64,000 nt of DNA from Fen-1362 sp964597035 (GTDB lineage Bacteria > Planctomycetota > Phycisphaerae > Sedimentisphaerales > Anaerobacaceae): assembly GCA_964597035.1 (NCBI GenBank), contig CAZQWM010000006.1, forward strand, positions 1 to 64,000, given 5' to 3'. The notes under the pieces were generated by a model. The model was not told where the DNA came from, made no database searches, and was given only the letters and a program-made list of their open reading frames with translations. The translations under genes and the position numbers were made by a program. Positions 18,483 through 27,523 of this stretch are shown here, in pieces. The first letter of the stretch is position 1. Each line of letters begins with the position of its first letter.

Positions 18483-19352
18483 ATGGACGTCTCCCGGCCC
18501 GCAGAAGCTATAGCAGAAATTGTCAGCAAGGTGGGAATTATATACCCCTTCATCTGTCTGACGGGGCCATTCGTGCTCGGGGTGTGGCTGCTCAGGACGT
18601 CTCTGGGCAGAAAGTCGCTGGTCGATTCGCCGATGCGTCGTAACAACCTGCCGGCTTATCTTGCGCTGGCTCCGCTTTTTGTGTGGTCGGTGGTATTTTG
18701 GGCGCTGGGCACAACAAAGGAGAAGATGTTAGGAGCTTTGCCGGACTGGCAGGACGCCCTTGCCGGCAACGTGATAATCTGTATCGGCGCCATACCGGCG
18801 GTGATAACAGGTATTGTCCTTGCAAAGATTTTCTTTGCCCGCCGGCTAAAGGGATTCGGACTGAACCCGGCGACAATCGGGCGTGACTTTGCGGCGGCCC
18901 TTGTGAACCTGCTGGCGATAATGCCGGTGGTGCTGGCTATCATTGCAGTAACGACGCTTGTCGGGCAACTTGTGGTTGGTCCTGAATTCGAAATGCCCAG
19001 ACACGAGGAGCTTAAGCAGATAATCGCGTATCCACAATGGCAGTTAAGAGCGTTGATTTTCCTCACTTCGATTGTAGTCGTGCCGGTAGCTGAAGAGATG
19101 ATATTTCGGGGGATGATTCAGACAGCGCTGCGGTCATTCATTGTCAGGCCCTGGCCTGCTATTGTGTTCGCCTCTGTGATATTTGTCATTTTCCACGCAA
19201 ACCCTCAGCACTGGCCCGCCCTGTTCGCGTTTTCCATGTGCCTTGGCTATACTTATGAGAAAAGCGGGTCGCTGTTTCGCTGCATTTTTTTACATTCAAT
19301 GTTCAACGCCCTGAGCGTCATTAACGCCCTGCAATCACCTTGGTCGGCATAG
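18483..19352 (+). CDS. CPBP-family intramembrane metalloprotease
   Basis: A 289-residue polytopic membrane protein of the CPBP (CAAX protease and bacteriocin-processing, Abi) family. At least six hydrophobic segments are visible. The catalytic motifs are in the C-terminal half: AEEMIFRG (EExxxR), VIFHANPQ (His) and FLHSMFNALS (HxxxN). The substrate is unknown. The last 125 or so codons are present again in diverged form at 21912-22280, beyond the RCC1 gene. A terminator-like hairpin follows at 19444-19464. Confidence 0.85.
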   Translation: MDVSRPAEAIAEIVSKVGIIYPFICLTGPFVLGVWLLRTSLGRKSLVDSPMRRNNLPAYLALAPLFVWSVVFWALGTTKEKMLGALPDWQDALAGNVIICIGAIPAVITGIVLAKIFFARRLKGFGLNPATIGRDFAAALVNLLAIMPVVLAIIAVTTLVGQLVVGPEFEMPRHEELKQIIAYPQWQLRALIFLTSIVVVPVAEEMIFRGMIQTALRSFIVRPWPAIVFASVIFVIFHANPQHWPALFAFSMCLGYTYEKSGSLFRCIFLHSMFNALSVINALQSPWSA

Positions 19353-19443
19353 GAAGATTCGCTGGGCTGGCAAATCTAATTCTTTTGCTCTGGGCGCTGC
19401 GATTGCACGAAAACACAAAGGTTAAAGGTCAAAGTTCAAAACT

Positions 19444-19464
19444 AAAACTGAACTTTTCAGTTTT
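19444..19464 (+). terminator. Hairpin after the CPBP gene
   Basis: AAAACTGAA and TTCAGTTTT pair over 9 bases with a 3-base loop, and the 3' side runs into TTTTT. The stem is AT-rich, so strength is uncertain. Confidence 0.45.
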
Positions 19465-19509
19465 TCGCTGATTATCGCGTTTTTGACGATATTCCAACGG
19501 AATTTCCCC

Positions 19510-19538
19510 TTGACAATATATCGGTATAAAAGTAATAT
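19510..19538 (+). promoter_or_regulatory. Sigma-70 promoter of the RCC1 gene
   Basis: TTGACA at 19510-19515 and TAATAT at 19533-19538 are 17 bases apart, a near-consensus promoter. It lies about 215 bases upstream of the RCC1-repeat gene. Confidence 0.6.
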
Positions 19539-19752
19539 ATATTAGTCTTTTGTATGAGGGCAAAAGGTAAAGCCTGTCACGGCGGAGTTTTTAAGCGAAG
19601 CCGGAAAGAAGGCGAAGAGCATTAGAAGTGAAATTAACCAGGAGAAGATACAAGCGAGGAGATATTTTTTGATTCACCGTCAAAATGGTATAATATACCC
19701 TGTATTCGAGAGAGTCCATAAAACAATAGCGAAGAGATAGAAGGATTCTTTA

Positions 19753-21912
19753 ATGAAAAAGGTTACGTTGTTTTGGATTATGGCGCTTATCGTTATCGTC
19801 CCACAGACACGTTCGGATGGCGCTGTTTTTTCATATACGCTGGAAATTACTTCAGGAGGGGCCAAAACAAGCGGAGGTATTAGCGGGAATGGAGTAGGAT
19901 ATCTGAAGCTCAATGGCAGGTTTAAACTAACTATTGACTACAACAGCGGCTACGCAGACCTGGAAGACATTGATATTTCATTCAGCAAACCCGGCTATCC
20001 GCTGGCTTTTGACTGGGGTTCACTCGAAGGAACGTTCAATCTCGGGACTCTTTACCTATCCAGCTCCAATCCTGTAAGCGGGCATGACAATTATTTATTG
20101 GGAAATTTCGATGGCGATACAGCATTTCTGGAGGGAGTCGTCCGTGATAATTTGCACGACGGTTATCAATATAACTGCACTATAAATGCCAGGGTCATTT
20201 CCGCGTTTACTTCGAACACACCGTTATATGCCGGCGGAGAAATTGTAGCTTGGGGAGCGGAGGAACAACCGGGACCGTCGCCCTACCCTAACTTTGGCCA
20301 ATGCATTGTGCCGTCGCCCAATATGGATTTCAATGCCATCGCAGCCGGCTATTTGCACTCAGTTGGCCTTAAACAAGACGGCTCGATTGTGGCGTGGGGA
20401 CAGAACAGTCACGGTGAATGCAATGTGCCTTCGCCCAATACAGCTTTTAAGGCCATCTCGGCCGGCTGGTATCACTCGCTTGGCTTGAAACAAGACGGTT
20501 CGATTGTCGCCTGGGGAGGCAACTATGAAGGTCAATGCAATGTGCCGGAGCCTAATGCGTGTTTTACGGCCACATCGGCTGGCCATGGTCACTCGCTTGG
20601 TCTAAAGACCGACGGCTCGATTGTGGCTTGGGGGAGGAATGATTACGGTCAATGCAATGTGCCGGAGCCCAATACGGATTTTACGGCCATCGCCGGAGGC
20701 CAGGTTCACTCGCTCGGTCTGAAGGCCGACGGCTCGATTGTGGTATGGGGATGGGAAGGTTACTGCGATGTGCCATTGCCCAACACGGGTTTTGTAGCCA
20801 TCGCAGCCGGCGGGGTTTACTCGCTTGGCCTTAAGCAAGACGGCTCGATTGTGGCATGGGGAGTCAACACAGAGGGCCAATGCAATGTGCCGGAGCCTAA
20901 TACTGATTTTAAGGCCATCTCGGCTGGCGTGTATCACTCGCTTGGTCTGAAACAAGACGGTTCGATTGTCGCCTGGGGAGCCAATGCAGAGGGCCAATGC
21001 AATGTGCCGATGCCCAATACAGGTTTTACTTCAATCGCAGCCGGCGTGTTTCACTCGCTTGGCCTGAAAAAGTATAATTTCATTATTACCAAGTGCAACG
21101 TTAGGGCCGGCAAAACACAGGGTCAGGATTCCTTCCGGGCGTCCGGAAGCTTTGAATTACCGGCGGATTTTTACTTCAGTGACGTAAATCACATAGACGT
21201 CAATATTATTTCGCTTGTCGATGATGTGTCTATTTATTACGAGACCGTTTCTTCCAGCATCGTAAACGGCAAATTCAAATACACGCTTAAGATTCCGCGC
21301 GACGGACCGGGGGCAATTACCTCGTTGAAAGTCGATTTTCGCAGGAAACTCTTTTCAATAAAAGCAAAAAAAGTCAACCTGACAGGCCTGGCCTGCCCGC
21401 TGCGGCTGCAATTATCGCTGAGCAACGGCATCACTCTGTCAGGCGATGCCGATGAATCGATAGTCAACGGCAAAAAGAAGTCAATCCCGATTCGCCTTAT
21501 GATGACCTATAGAGACATTCTCGTCGTAAACAAGGCAAAGGCCAAACACAGCAGTAAACAGTTCTCCGATAGGTTGTCTGTTTCGGGAGATATTGCGGTG
21601 ATAGACACAGATGTCAACCTGTGCAATGAGATTGTCGATTTAATCTGGAGTAAAAAAGAGGTGCTCCATCTACCGCAGGGCATCTTCAAGGCCTACGGGA
21701 CGGGGCGTCTGTTTAAATGCAGCACGGTTATTTGTTACGCCGGCGGCTGGACAGCAACCGTCAAGGCACGGGTGGATATGGATAAGGGGAAATTTAAGCT
21801 ATCGTCAAAAGGCGCTATTACGGCTGATACCGCGTCGGAACCAACAACGTTCGGCATCAGATTTGCAGATTTCAACGAGACGGTATATGTTAATCGCGCT
21901 ACCGGCCGTTAG
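19753..21912 (+). CDS. Secreted RCC1-repeat beta-propeller protein
   Basis: A 719-residue protein with a signal peptide (MKKVTLFWIMALIVIVPQTRS), a roughly 140-residue N-terminal domain, then seven RCC1-like repeats of about 40 residues (roughly 161-438), each with a GSIVAWG strand, a QCNVP loop and an AGxxHSLGLK strand. Seven blades fit a closed propeller. The C-terminal 280 residues look like beta-sandwich and are unassigned. Start 19753 has AAGGA seven bases upstream. There is no PEP-CTERM tail or lipobox, so it is probably secreted or periplasmic. Ligand unknown. Its stop codon sits exactly at the join with the duplicated CPBP fragment. Confidence 0.82.
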   Translation: MKKVTLFWIMALIVIVPQTRSDGAVFSYTLEITSGGAKTSGGISGNGVGYLKLNGRFKLTIDYNSGYADLEDIDISFSKPGYPLAFDWGSLEGTFNLGTLYLSSSNPVSGHDNYLLGNFDGDTAFLEGVVRDNLHDGYQYNCTINARVISAFTSNTPLYAGGEIVAWGAEEQPGPSPYPNFGQCIVPSPNMDFNAIAAGYLHSVGLKQDGSIVAWGQNSHGECNVPSPNTAFKAISAGWYHSLGLKQDGSIVAWGGNYEGQCNVPEPNACFTATSAGHGHSLGLKTDGSIVAWGRNDYGQCNVPEPNTDFTAIAGGQVHSLGLKADGSIVVWGWEGYCDVPLPNTGFVAIAAGGVYSLGLKQDGSIVAWGVNTEGQCNVPEPNTDFKAISAGVYHSLGLKQDGSIVAWGANAEGQCNVPMPNTGFTSIAAGVFHSLGLKKYNFIITKCNVRAGKTQGQDSFRASGSFELPADFYFSDVNHIDVNIISLVDDVSIYYETVSSSIVNGKFKYTLKIPRDGPGAITSLKVDFRRKLFSIKAKKVNLTGLACPLRLQLSLSNGITLSGDADESIVNGKKKSIPIRLMMTYRDILVVNKAKAKHSSKQFSDRLSVSGDIAVIDTDVNLCNEIVDLIWSKKEVLHLPQGIFKAYGTGRLFKCSTVICYAGGWTATVKARVDMDKGKFKLSSKGAITADTASEPTTFGIRFADFNETVYVNRATGR
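20281..21066 (+). repeat. Tandem RCC1 coding repeats (7 units)
   Basis: Units of about 117-123 bases inside the RCC1 gene share strongly conserved DNA strings, such as GACGGCTCGATTGTGGC and TGCAATGTGCC. The high DNA similarity suggests recent expansion or gene conversion. Confidence 0.8.
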
Positions 21913-22280
21913 TGATCGGGCCTGAGTTTAAGATGCCCAGGCACGAGGAGCTTAAGCAGATAATCGAGTATCCGCAATGGCAGTTAAGAGTGCTGATTAT
22001 CTTTACCTCGATTGCAGCCGTGCCGATAGCCGAAGAGATAATATTCCGGGGGATGATTCAGACGGCGCTGCGGTCATTCATTGTCAGGCCCTGGCCTGCT
22101 ATTTTGTTCGCTTCCGTGATATTGGTCATTTTCCATGAAAACCCTCAGCACTGGCCCGCCCTGTTCGCGTTTTCCATGTGCCTTGGCTATACTTATGAGA
22201 AGAGCGGGTCGCTGTTCCGCTCGATATTTCTGCATTCTCTGTTCAACGGCCTAAGTGTTTTTTCCAATCTGACGAGGTAG
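21912..22280 (+). pseudogene. Partial CPBP protease copy (C-terminal domain)
   Basis: A 122-codon frame starting at GTG, encoding only the C-terminal catalytic part of a CPBP protease. It matches codons about 166-285 of the gene at 18483-19352, with roughly 20 differences in 115 aligned residues. EExxxR (AEEIIFRG), the His of VIFHENPQ and HxxxN (FLHSLFNGLS) are all kept, but the N-terminal membrane segments are missing. There is no ribosome binding site beyond the preceding gene, and the GTG overlaps its stop codon. It is either a degraded duplicate or a translationally coupled mini-protease. I favour a remnant. Confidence 0.7.
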
Positions 22281-22451
22281 ATTCAACCGTCAGGGAGGGT
22301 TGTTTAAGGCAACATAGCTGGTTTCTCGGTGATTCGAGTCCCATATTTCTTCCAAAAAGCTATTAAACACGTCTTAAGTCGTAAAACAATTTCAGTCAGC
22401 AACAAAACCGGCCGAAATGGATGTATTAGGACCACTTACAGAGGAACGGCG

Positions 22452-23396
22452 ATGCAAAATCCAGTGAAACGCCAACAAAATATAATCCTGATTCTCGGTG
22501 TATTCGCAGTCTCTACGGCCGGTGTCTACGGCAAATACAGCAGTGGTACGGGCGGGCAGAAGGACCCGTACCAAATTGCAACCTTCGAAGATTTGCTGGA
22601 GCTTGCAGCGGATATAAATAACTACGATGCAACCTTTATTCTCACCGCAGATATCGACATAGCTCCGGACCTGCCCGGCAGAAAGGTCTTTAGCAAGGCC
22701 GTAATCGCGGGGGGCGAATTTGCCGGTGTTCTGGACGGCGCAGGACATAACATCAAGAACCTGACCATAGACACCAATGGGGATAGAGGCGATCATTTAG
22801 GTTTGTTCGCGACCATTGGGGACGGCACAATAAAAAACCTCGGCCTGGAGAACGTGAAAATTAAGAGTGGGGTCGGCTCACGATTTATTGGTGGATTGGC
22901 CGGGGAAAACGGCGGTACTATCACCAACTGCCTAACCACGGGGACAATCTGCAGCGGTAATGATTCCGACTGCATCGGAGGACTAGCGGGAGACAATTGC
23001 CGCGGCACTATCCTCAACAGCTTATCGACGTGCTCTATAGCCGGAGGAGCGAATTCAAGCAATCTGGGAGGGCTTGTGGGAGGCAACATGGGCACCATCA
23101 GCGAGTGCTATTCAGCAGGAAAAGTCACTGGTGGGATGGTTTCAATGTGGCTGGGCGGGCTGGCAGGGTCCAACTGCGGGATTATAAGCAACTGCTATTC
23201 GATGAGCGCTGTTACCGGCGGGAAATATTCTTATAATCTCGGCGACCTGGTAGGAGACAGCTCCAACGGGACTGTCGTCAACTGTTATTCAACAATCAAA
23301 ATTAAGGCGACGGGCTTCAACATATACTTTTTTACAGTCAGCGACAAAAAGATATACCTTTCTGATAGGGCGACAACTTTTTGCCGTCGCCAGTAA
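22452..23396 (+). CDS. Secreted GLUG-motif repeat protein
   Basis: A 314-residue protein with an N-terminal hydrophobic segment (NIILILGVFAVSTAGVYG). It then has GTGGQKDPYQIATFEDLLEL and FAGVLDGAGHNIKNLTI, the standard lead-in to GLUG repeats, and at least four GLUG units such as LGLFATIGDGTIKNLGLENV and IGGLAGENGGTITNC. The repeats form a beta-helix in related surface proteins. Start 22452 has GAGGA six bases upstream; the open frame starts 41 codons earlier without support. The C-terminus ends abruptly after the repeats with no anchor, so the gene may be truncated. Confidence 0.75.
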   Translation: MQNPVKRQQNIILILGVFAVSTAGVYGKYSSGTGGQKDPYQIATFEDLLELAADINNYDATFILTADIDIAPDLPGRKVFSKAVIAGGEFAGVLDGAGHNIKNLTIDTNGDRGDHLGLFATIGDGTIKNLGLENVKIKSGVGSRFIGGLAGENGGTITNCLTTGTICSGNDSDCIGGLAGDNCRGTILNSLSTCSIAGGANSSNLGGLVGGNMGTISECYSAGKVTGGMVSMWLGGLAGSNCGIISNCYSMSAVTGGKYSYNLGDLVGDSSNGTVVNCYSTIKIKATGFNIYFFTVSDKKIYLSDRATTFCRRQ

Positions 23397-23431
23397 GACG
23401 GCTAATCGTATATTCGCTCCGAGCAAACCTT

Positions 23432-24223
23432 TCAAAAGACAAGCCGCTTCTTAAGCCGTCTTACCGCAAAGAAACCGACAATAAAAATGAAGGCGACGAT
23501 ATAGAGCACATCAAGCAACAGGCGGGGAGGGTAAAGCCCTGTGCAGACGGCGCGGACAAGCCGAACGGAATGAGTCAGGGGCAGAATCTCCGCGACTGGA
23601 CGAATAAAGCCAGGCAGATTGGAGACAGGGAAAACAACGCCTGAGAAAAAGAACATCGGCGAGATAATACCCGTGAAATAGAAATTGAAATGGTTAATAG
23701 TCCTGACAAAAGACGTTATCAAAAGCGCCAGAGTGGAAAACATTAATCCCGTAAGCAGGCCAACACAAGGCGCGAGCAGACTTCTCGGCAGCGATACAAT
23801 GCCGAAGACAGTAAGGATGCACAGGACGGCAAACGAGAAAAAAAGTCCCTTGGTTCCCGCCCAGATGATTTCGCCGATGATTAGATTGTTGGCGGTTAAG
23901 GGCGCTGCGAGCATACCGTCGTAGACCTTCTCGAACTCGAGGCGAATGAAGGTTCCGAAGGTGCACTCAAAGGAAGCTGTGAACATCGCAGTAGTTACGA
24001 GCAGGCCCGTGCCCAAAAACTCGATATAGGTGAGGCCTTCCATAGACTGGGTGATATATTTGCCGAGTCCCAGGCCGATACCCGCCAAAAAGAGCAGCGG
24101 CTCCAGAAAGGGCGGCAGGCCGTTGCTGAAAATGTGCCTGGTATAGACGCGCATATGCCGAAACCAGACGCTATAGAGCCGGCTGGCAAGCGGAGGGTAG
24201 AGACATGGTTTACTGTCTTTCAT
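23432..24223 (-). CDS. ABC-2 type exporter permease (NodJ-like)
   Basis: A 263-residue membrane protein with about six transmembrane segments, including GLPPFLEPLLFLAGIGLGLG, and the ABC-2 pattern GIISPMFFFSGVVFPVSNLPGFIRPVAEILPLTHSVRLVRA. It pairs with the ATPase encoded immediately upstream, whose stop it overlaps by 14 bases. The NodI/NodJ and DrrA/DrrB type exporters have this arrangement and export lipids, oligosaccharides or drugs. The substrate is not predictable. Confidence 0.85.
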   Translation of the reverse strand: MKDSKPCLYPPLASRLYSVWFRHMRVYTRHIFSNGLPPFLEPLLFLAGIGLGLGKYITQSMEGLTYIEFLGTGLLVTTAMFTASFECTFGTFIRLEFEKVYDGMLAAPLTANNLIIGEIIWAGTKGLFFSFAVLCILTVFGIVSLPRSLLAPCVGLLTGLMFSTLALLITSFVRTINHFNFYFTGIISPMFFFSGVVFPVSNLPGFIRPVAEILPLTHSVRLVRAVCTGLYPPRLLLDVLYIVAFIFIVGFFAVRRLKKRLVF

Positions 24224-25142
24224 TTAGCTGCCTTCCGGTTGCCTTTAAGAAAACGTCTTCGAGATTGGCCTGTCTCAAGTAGTAGTGAGCGCCCTGAATC
24301 TGGCCTGCCAGTCGCTTTAACCGGTCGGCATCATCGCTATACAGCCGGAGCGTCTCCTGAGTGCGGTCAACACGAACGGCATTGAGGACGGAGCCGTCGG
24401 CTATGGATTCGAGCGAATGGCTGCCTGTAAGCTCGAGGACGTATTTTTCGACTTTGCGTTCGAGCAGCTCCGAGGGGCTGCCGCGCATTACGGCCTGACC
24501 CTTGTTCATAATCAAAACCATATCGCACAGTGCGAAGGCCTCTTCCATATAGTGGGTAGTGAGCAAGATAGTTGTGCCCTGTTTTTTGAGCTGGCGGAGC
24601 TTGTCCCATATCAGATGGCGGACCTGGGGGTCGAGGCCGGTGGTCGGCTCGTCGAGAATCAGAAGCTGCGGATTGTTCATAAGTGCCCTTGCGATAACGA
24701 GGCGACGCTGCATACCGCCGGACAATTCCTTGATTTTGGCAGTGAGCTTGTCGGAAAGGTCCATAAAACCAAGCAGATAATCGATTCGGCTCCTGGCGGA
24801 GACGCGGTCGAGAGCGTAAAACCTCGAATAGACCATAAGGTTGCCGATTACGTTAAGCTCCTCGTCGAGATTGTTTTCCTGGGGAACAACGCCAGAGAGA
24901 TATTTGATAGCAAGCTCCTCACGTGCCGGGTCATAGCCGAAAACGTCAATTAAACCATCACTATTTTTATCACGGGTGCACTTGCCATAGAGCATTTTGA
25001 GCATAGTGGTTTTACCTGCGCCGTTTGGGCCGAGAAAGCCAAAGCAGGAGCCAGCGTGGACCTCAAAACTCAATTCATGGACAGCGCGGACTTTGCCGAA
25101 ACACTTGCTGATGTTTTCTACTTTAATCACAGTCGGAGACAT
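24210..25142 (-). CDS. ABC transporter ATP-binding protein (NodI-like)
   Basis: A 310-residue ATPase: Walker A FLGPNGAGKTTMLKML, signature ELSGGMQRRLVIARAL, Walker B LLILDEPTTGLDPQ and switch His in LLTTHYMEEA. The C-terminal 70 residues are the extra domain seen in ABC-2 exporter ATPases. It forms an exporter with the overlapping permease gene. The phrase DKNSDGLIDVFGYD after the Walker A is an unusual insertion, with an EF-hand-like run of acidic residues. Confidence 0.93.
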   Translation of the reverse strand: MSPTVIKVENISKCFGKVRAVHELSFEVHAGSCFGFLGPNGAGKTTMLKMLYGKCTRDKNSDGLIDVFGYDPAREELAIKYLSGVVPQENNLDEELNVIGNLMVYSRFYALDRVSARSRIDYLLGFMDLSDKLTAKIKELSGGMQRRLVIARALMNNPQLLILDEPTTGLDPQVRHLIWDKLRQLKKQGTTILLTTHYMEEAFALCDMVLIMNKGQAVMRGSPSELLERKVEKYVLELTGSHSLESIADGSVLNAVRVDRTQETLRLYSDDADRLKRLAGQIQGAHYYLRQANLEDVFLKATGRQLNERQ

Positions 25143-25216
25143 AAGAAAATCTTGACAGTAGTATCACCCCAGACCTTGCGGCCTAACGACCTCCCTAAAC
25201 AAGCATAGCCAAGGGT

Positions 25217-25408
25217 CTAAAAGAAAAGCAGAACAATGCCGACAACCACTGCAATGGGGCCCAGGATTCTACAAATCTTGCCGTATTTGTCGTGCCAGTC
25301 TTCCATCTGGCCGGGGCCAATGTACTTGTCGAGCGACACGATTCGATACGCAACCAGAGACAGTAAAACCCCAACAATAACCGCTATCAATGCAAGAAAC
25401 GTATTCAT
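25217..25408 (-). CDS. Small two-helix membrane protein
   Basis: A 63-residue protein with two hydrophobic helices (about 1-24 and 45-63) joined by a polar loop, DKYIGPGQMEDWHDKYGK. The start at 25408 has AAGGAA seven bases upstream, which supports it as a real gene. It lies between dapB and the ABC exporter genes, on the same strand. No family recognised. Confidence 0.6.
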   Translation of the reverse strand: MNTFLALIAVIVGVLLSLVAYRIVSLDKYIGPGQMEDWHDKYGKICRILGPIAVVVGIVLLFF

Positions 25409-25463
25409 AACTCAGTTCCTTTCCAGTGCTTGATATTGATTACAATTGCCATCGGCTACAAAG

Positions 25464-26261
25464 CTATTTTATTCCGAGGACATCGGCCATAGAGTACAGG
25501 CCGGGTTTTTTGTCGAGCAACCACGCGGCAGCGCGAAGGGCGCCGCGGGCAAAGGTGTCCCTGCTGTGGGCGGTGTGGTTCAATGTAACCGTTTCGCCCA
25601 AGGTACTGAAAATTACAGAGTGGACACCGGTTATATCGCCTGCACGAACGGCGTGGATGCCGATTTTGTCTTTTTGCCTCTGAGCGTCCTTGCCATGTCT
25701 GCCGCAAGTCAGCGAATCCGGATACGGCTTAGCCGTCGCGTTGCAGATATTCTGCGCCAGTGTCAGGGCCGAGCCGCTGGGAGCATCCTTTTTGAAACGA
25801 TGGTGCTGCTCGATGATTTCGATGTCATATTCATCGCCGAGCATTGAGGCCACTCTGCCGACAAGGGAAAACAGGGTGTTCATCCCAACGCTCATATTAG
25901 TTGCGCAGACAATCGGTATTTTTGACGAAGCGGCTTTGACTTTGTCCTGCTGCGAGTCGCTAAGGCCGGTTGTTCCGAGAACAAGAGTTGTCTTGCTGCC
26001 GGCGCAATAGTCAATTGTTCTGTCGGCTGCTTCGGACAGAGAGAAATCGACTACGACATCGGCTATGCCAGTGAGGCTACCGGCGACTTTAATGCCAAGC
26101 TGCCGGACGCCCGCTATGATTCCTGCGTCTTTGCCAATGTCGGGATGGCCCGGCTTTTCGACGGCGGCAACAATATCAAAACGCCCGGCCTCTAAGGCAA
26201 GGGCGATGATGCGTTTGCCCATCCTGCCCGCGGCACCGGAAATTATAAGTCTGGGTCTAAT
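25464..26261 (-). CDS. dapB: 4-hydroxy-tetrahydrodipicolinate reductase
   Basis: DapB reduces hydroxy-tetrahydrodipicolinate in lysine and meso-diaminopimelate synthesis. It starts with RPRLIISGAAGRMGKRI, the dinucleotide fold, and has VVDFSL, GTTGLSDSQ and EIIEQHHRFKKDAPSGSALTLA with the catalytic His and Lys. The open frame opens at TTG 26282, but no binding site precedes it. AGGAG at 26273-26269 lies exactly seven bases before an ATT codon at 26261, which would give 265 residues beginning where DapB proteins normally begin. I therefore place the start at this non-standard ATT. Confidence 0.9.
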   Translation of the reverse strand: MRPRLIISGAAGRMGKRIIALALEAGRFDIVAAVEKPGHPDIGKDAGIIAGVRQLGIKVAGSLTGIADVVVDFSLSEAADRTIDYCAGSKTTLVLGTTGLSDSQQDKVKAASSKIPIVCATNMSVGMNTLFSLVGRVASMLGDEYDIEIIEQHHRFKKDAPSGSALTLAQNICNATAKPYPDSLTCGRHGKDAQRQKDKIGIHAVRAGDITGVHSVIFSTLGETVTLNHTAHSRDTFARGALRAAAWLLDKKPGLYSMADVLGIK

Positions 26262-26282
26262 TTTTAAGCTCCTGCAAATCAA

Positions 26283-26755
26283 AATATAACGCGAGGAATA
26301 ATCTTAACCTATTAGAAAGGCACTGACAAGGGCCAGAGGTCTTAGTGTAAGTTCGGGTGAAGGTATGATTGTCATCCGGCGGAAACGAAGGTGAGCGCAG
26401 CCAGCCGAAGCGGAAGGGCATGTATCCCTGCTTTTCACCGCAAAAGATAAGGAAGTACGCAACCATAAAAACCTGAGTATGCTCTTTGACAAACGAAAAT
26501 GGGAAGGATTGTCCGATAGTTTGGGTTTTTACAATTTACTAATGTGGTGGTGGAAATGGGCACGACCCAATAATCCTTCGGAACAAACGATAAAAACGTC
26601 GCGTCAGCACCCGCTGCTTCGTATTTTCGAAGCGAATAGGCAGGGGCGACCTATGGGCCACCTCTATGATGATTCAGCCATCGAAAGGGCCGTTTTTGGT
26701 CAACTCCTTCGCCGGCACAAAATCCTTGTGCCGACACTCTTTCGCTTCTCATCTT
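26283..26755. other. Gene-free stretch between dapB and trmD
   Basis: About 470 bases. Open frames here lack binding sites and family features. A 6-bp hairpin, GCTTCG with CGAAGC, is at 26616-26633. No tRNA or known RNA was recognised. Base composition drifts towards A and T around 26470-26600. Confidence 0.4.
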
Positions 26756-27478
26756 TCAGCTTGTTTCTTCGTTCAGCAGGTCAGGCCGGACTTTGCGCGT
26801 CCGTTCGAGCGACTGCTCTCGCCGCCACTTTTTGATTTCGCCGTGATTGCCTGACAACAATATCTCCGGCACTTTTCTCCCCCGAAACTCCTCTGGCCTG
26901 GTATATTGCGGATACTCTAAGCCGCCTGCGGTGAGCGAGGTCGAACCGCCGTCTGCCGATTCACTGAAACTCTCATCTTCCGCCGAATCCTCATCCCCGA
27001 GCGCTCCCGGCAGCAGACGCACTACTGCGTCGATTATTACCATCGCAGCAAGCTCGCCGCCTGAAAGCACGTAATCACCAATCGAGATTTTCTCCGCCTC
27101 CAGCCCCTCGCCTATTCGCTCGTCGAATCCCTCATAGTGCCCGCTTATCAGTATCAGCCGTTTCTCTTTGCTTAGTTCGAAGGCCTTTTTCTGTGTGAAC
27201 GTCTCACCCTGTGGCGTCAGCAGTATTACCCGGCCTTTATCGCTGGCCGATTTTTCTACATGTTCGAAGCAGTCGAAAACCGGCTGGCACATCATCACCA
27301 TCCCCGGCCCGCCCCCGTATGGCCGGTCGTCAACCTTATTGTGCTTGTCTTTTGAATAATCGCGAATGTTCGTGAGATGAATTTCAACTACGCCTGCTTC
27401 CTGCGCCCGTTTGATTATCGAATGACTTAGCGGCGAGGCAAACATTTCCGGAAAGAGTGTAAGAACATCAATTCGCAT
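26756..27478 (-). CDS. trmD: tRNA (guanine-N1)-methyltransferase
   Basis: A 240-residue TrmD, which methylates G37 of tRNAs to prevent frameshifting. It has MRIDVLTLFPEMF, the trefoil-knot segments DDRPYGGGPGMVM, LISGHYEGFDERI and IGDYVLSGGELAAMV, and VPEILLSGNHGEIKKWR near the end. Start is set at 27478, where family members begin; an ATG three codons earlier is also possible. It follows rpsP, the usual bacterial order. Confidence 0.95.
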   Translation of the reverse strand: MRIDVLTLFPEMFASPLSHSIIKRAQEAGVVEIHLTNIRDYSKDKHNKVDDRPYGGGPGMVMMCQPVFDCFEHVEKSASDKGRVILLTPQGETFTQKKAFELSKEKRLILISGHYEGFDERIGEGLEAEKISIGDYVLSGGELAAMVIIDAVVRLLPGALGDEDSAEDESFSESADGGSTSLTAGGLEYPQYTRPEEFRGRKVPEILLSGNHGEIKKWRREQSLERTRKVRPDLLNEETS

Positions 27479-27523
27479 CGTCCCCATCCCAAAAGTCCCG
27501 ACTTGATGTCGAGGGTTATGTTC

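Larger units (their letters stand above)
19353..19752. other. Intergenic region before the RCC1 gene
   Basis: About 400 bases without a convincing gene. It holds a hairpin (19444-19464) after the CPBP gene and a good promoter (19510-19538). A 23-codon open frame near 19554-19625 is too short and featureless to call. The long leader between promoter and start (about 200 bases) could hold regulatory RNA, but I recognise no known riboswitch. Confidence 0.5.

Noticed and set aside
19554..19625. Leader of the RCC1 gene as a possible c-di-GMP riboswitch or tiny gene
   Set aside because: A few GGC-AAA and AAAGCC strings resemble parts of the GEMM motif, but the conserved helices could not be paired in order; the 23-codon frame has no support.
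26479..26835. A 118-codon frame before trmD
   Set aside because: It runs into trmD on the other strand and lacks a start site or known features.
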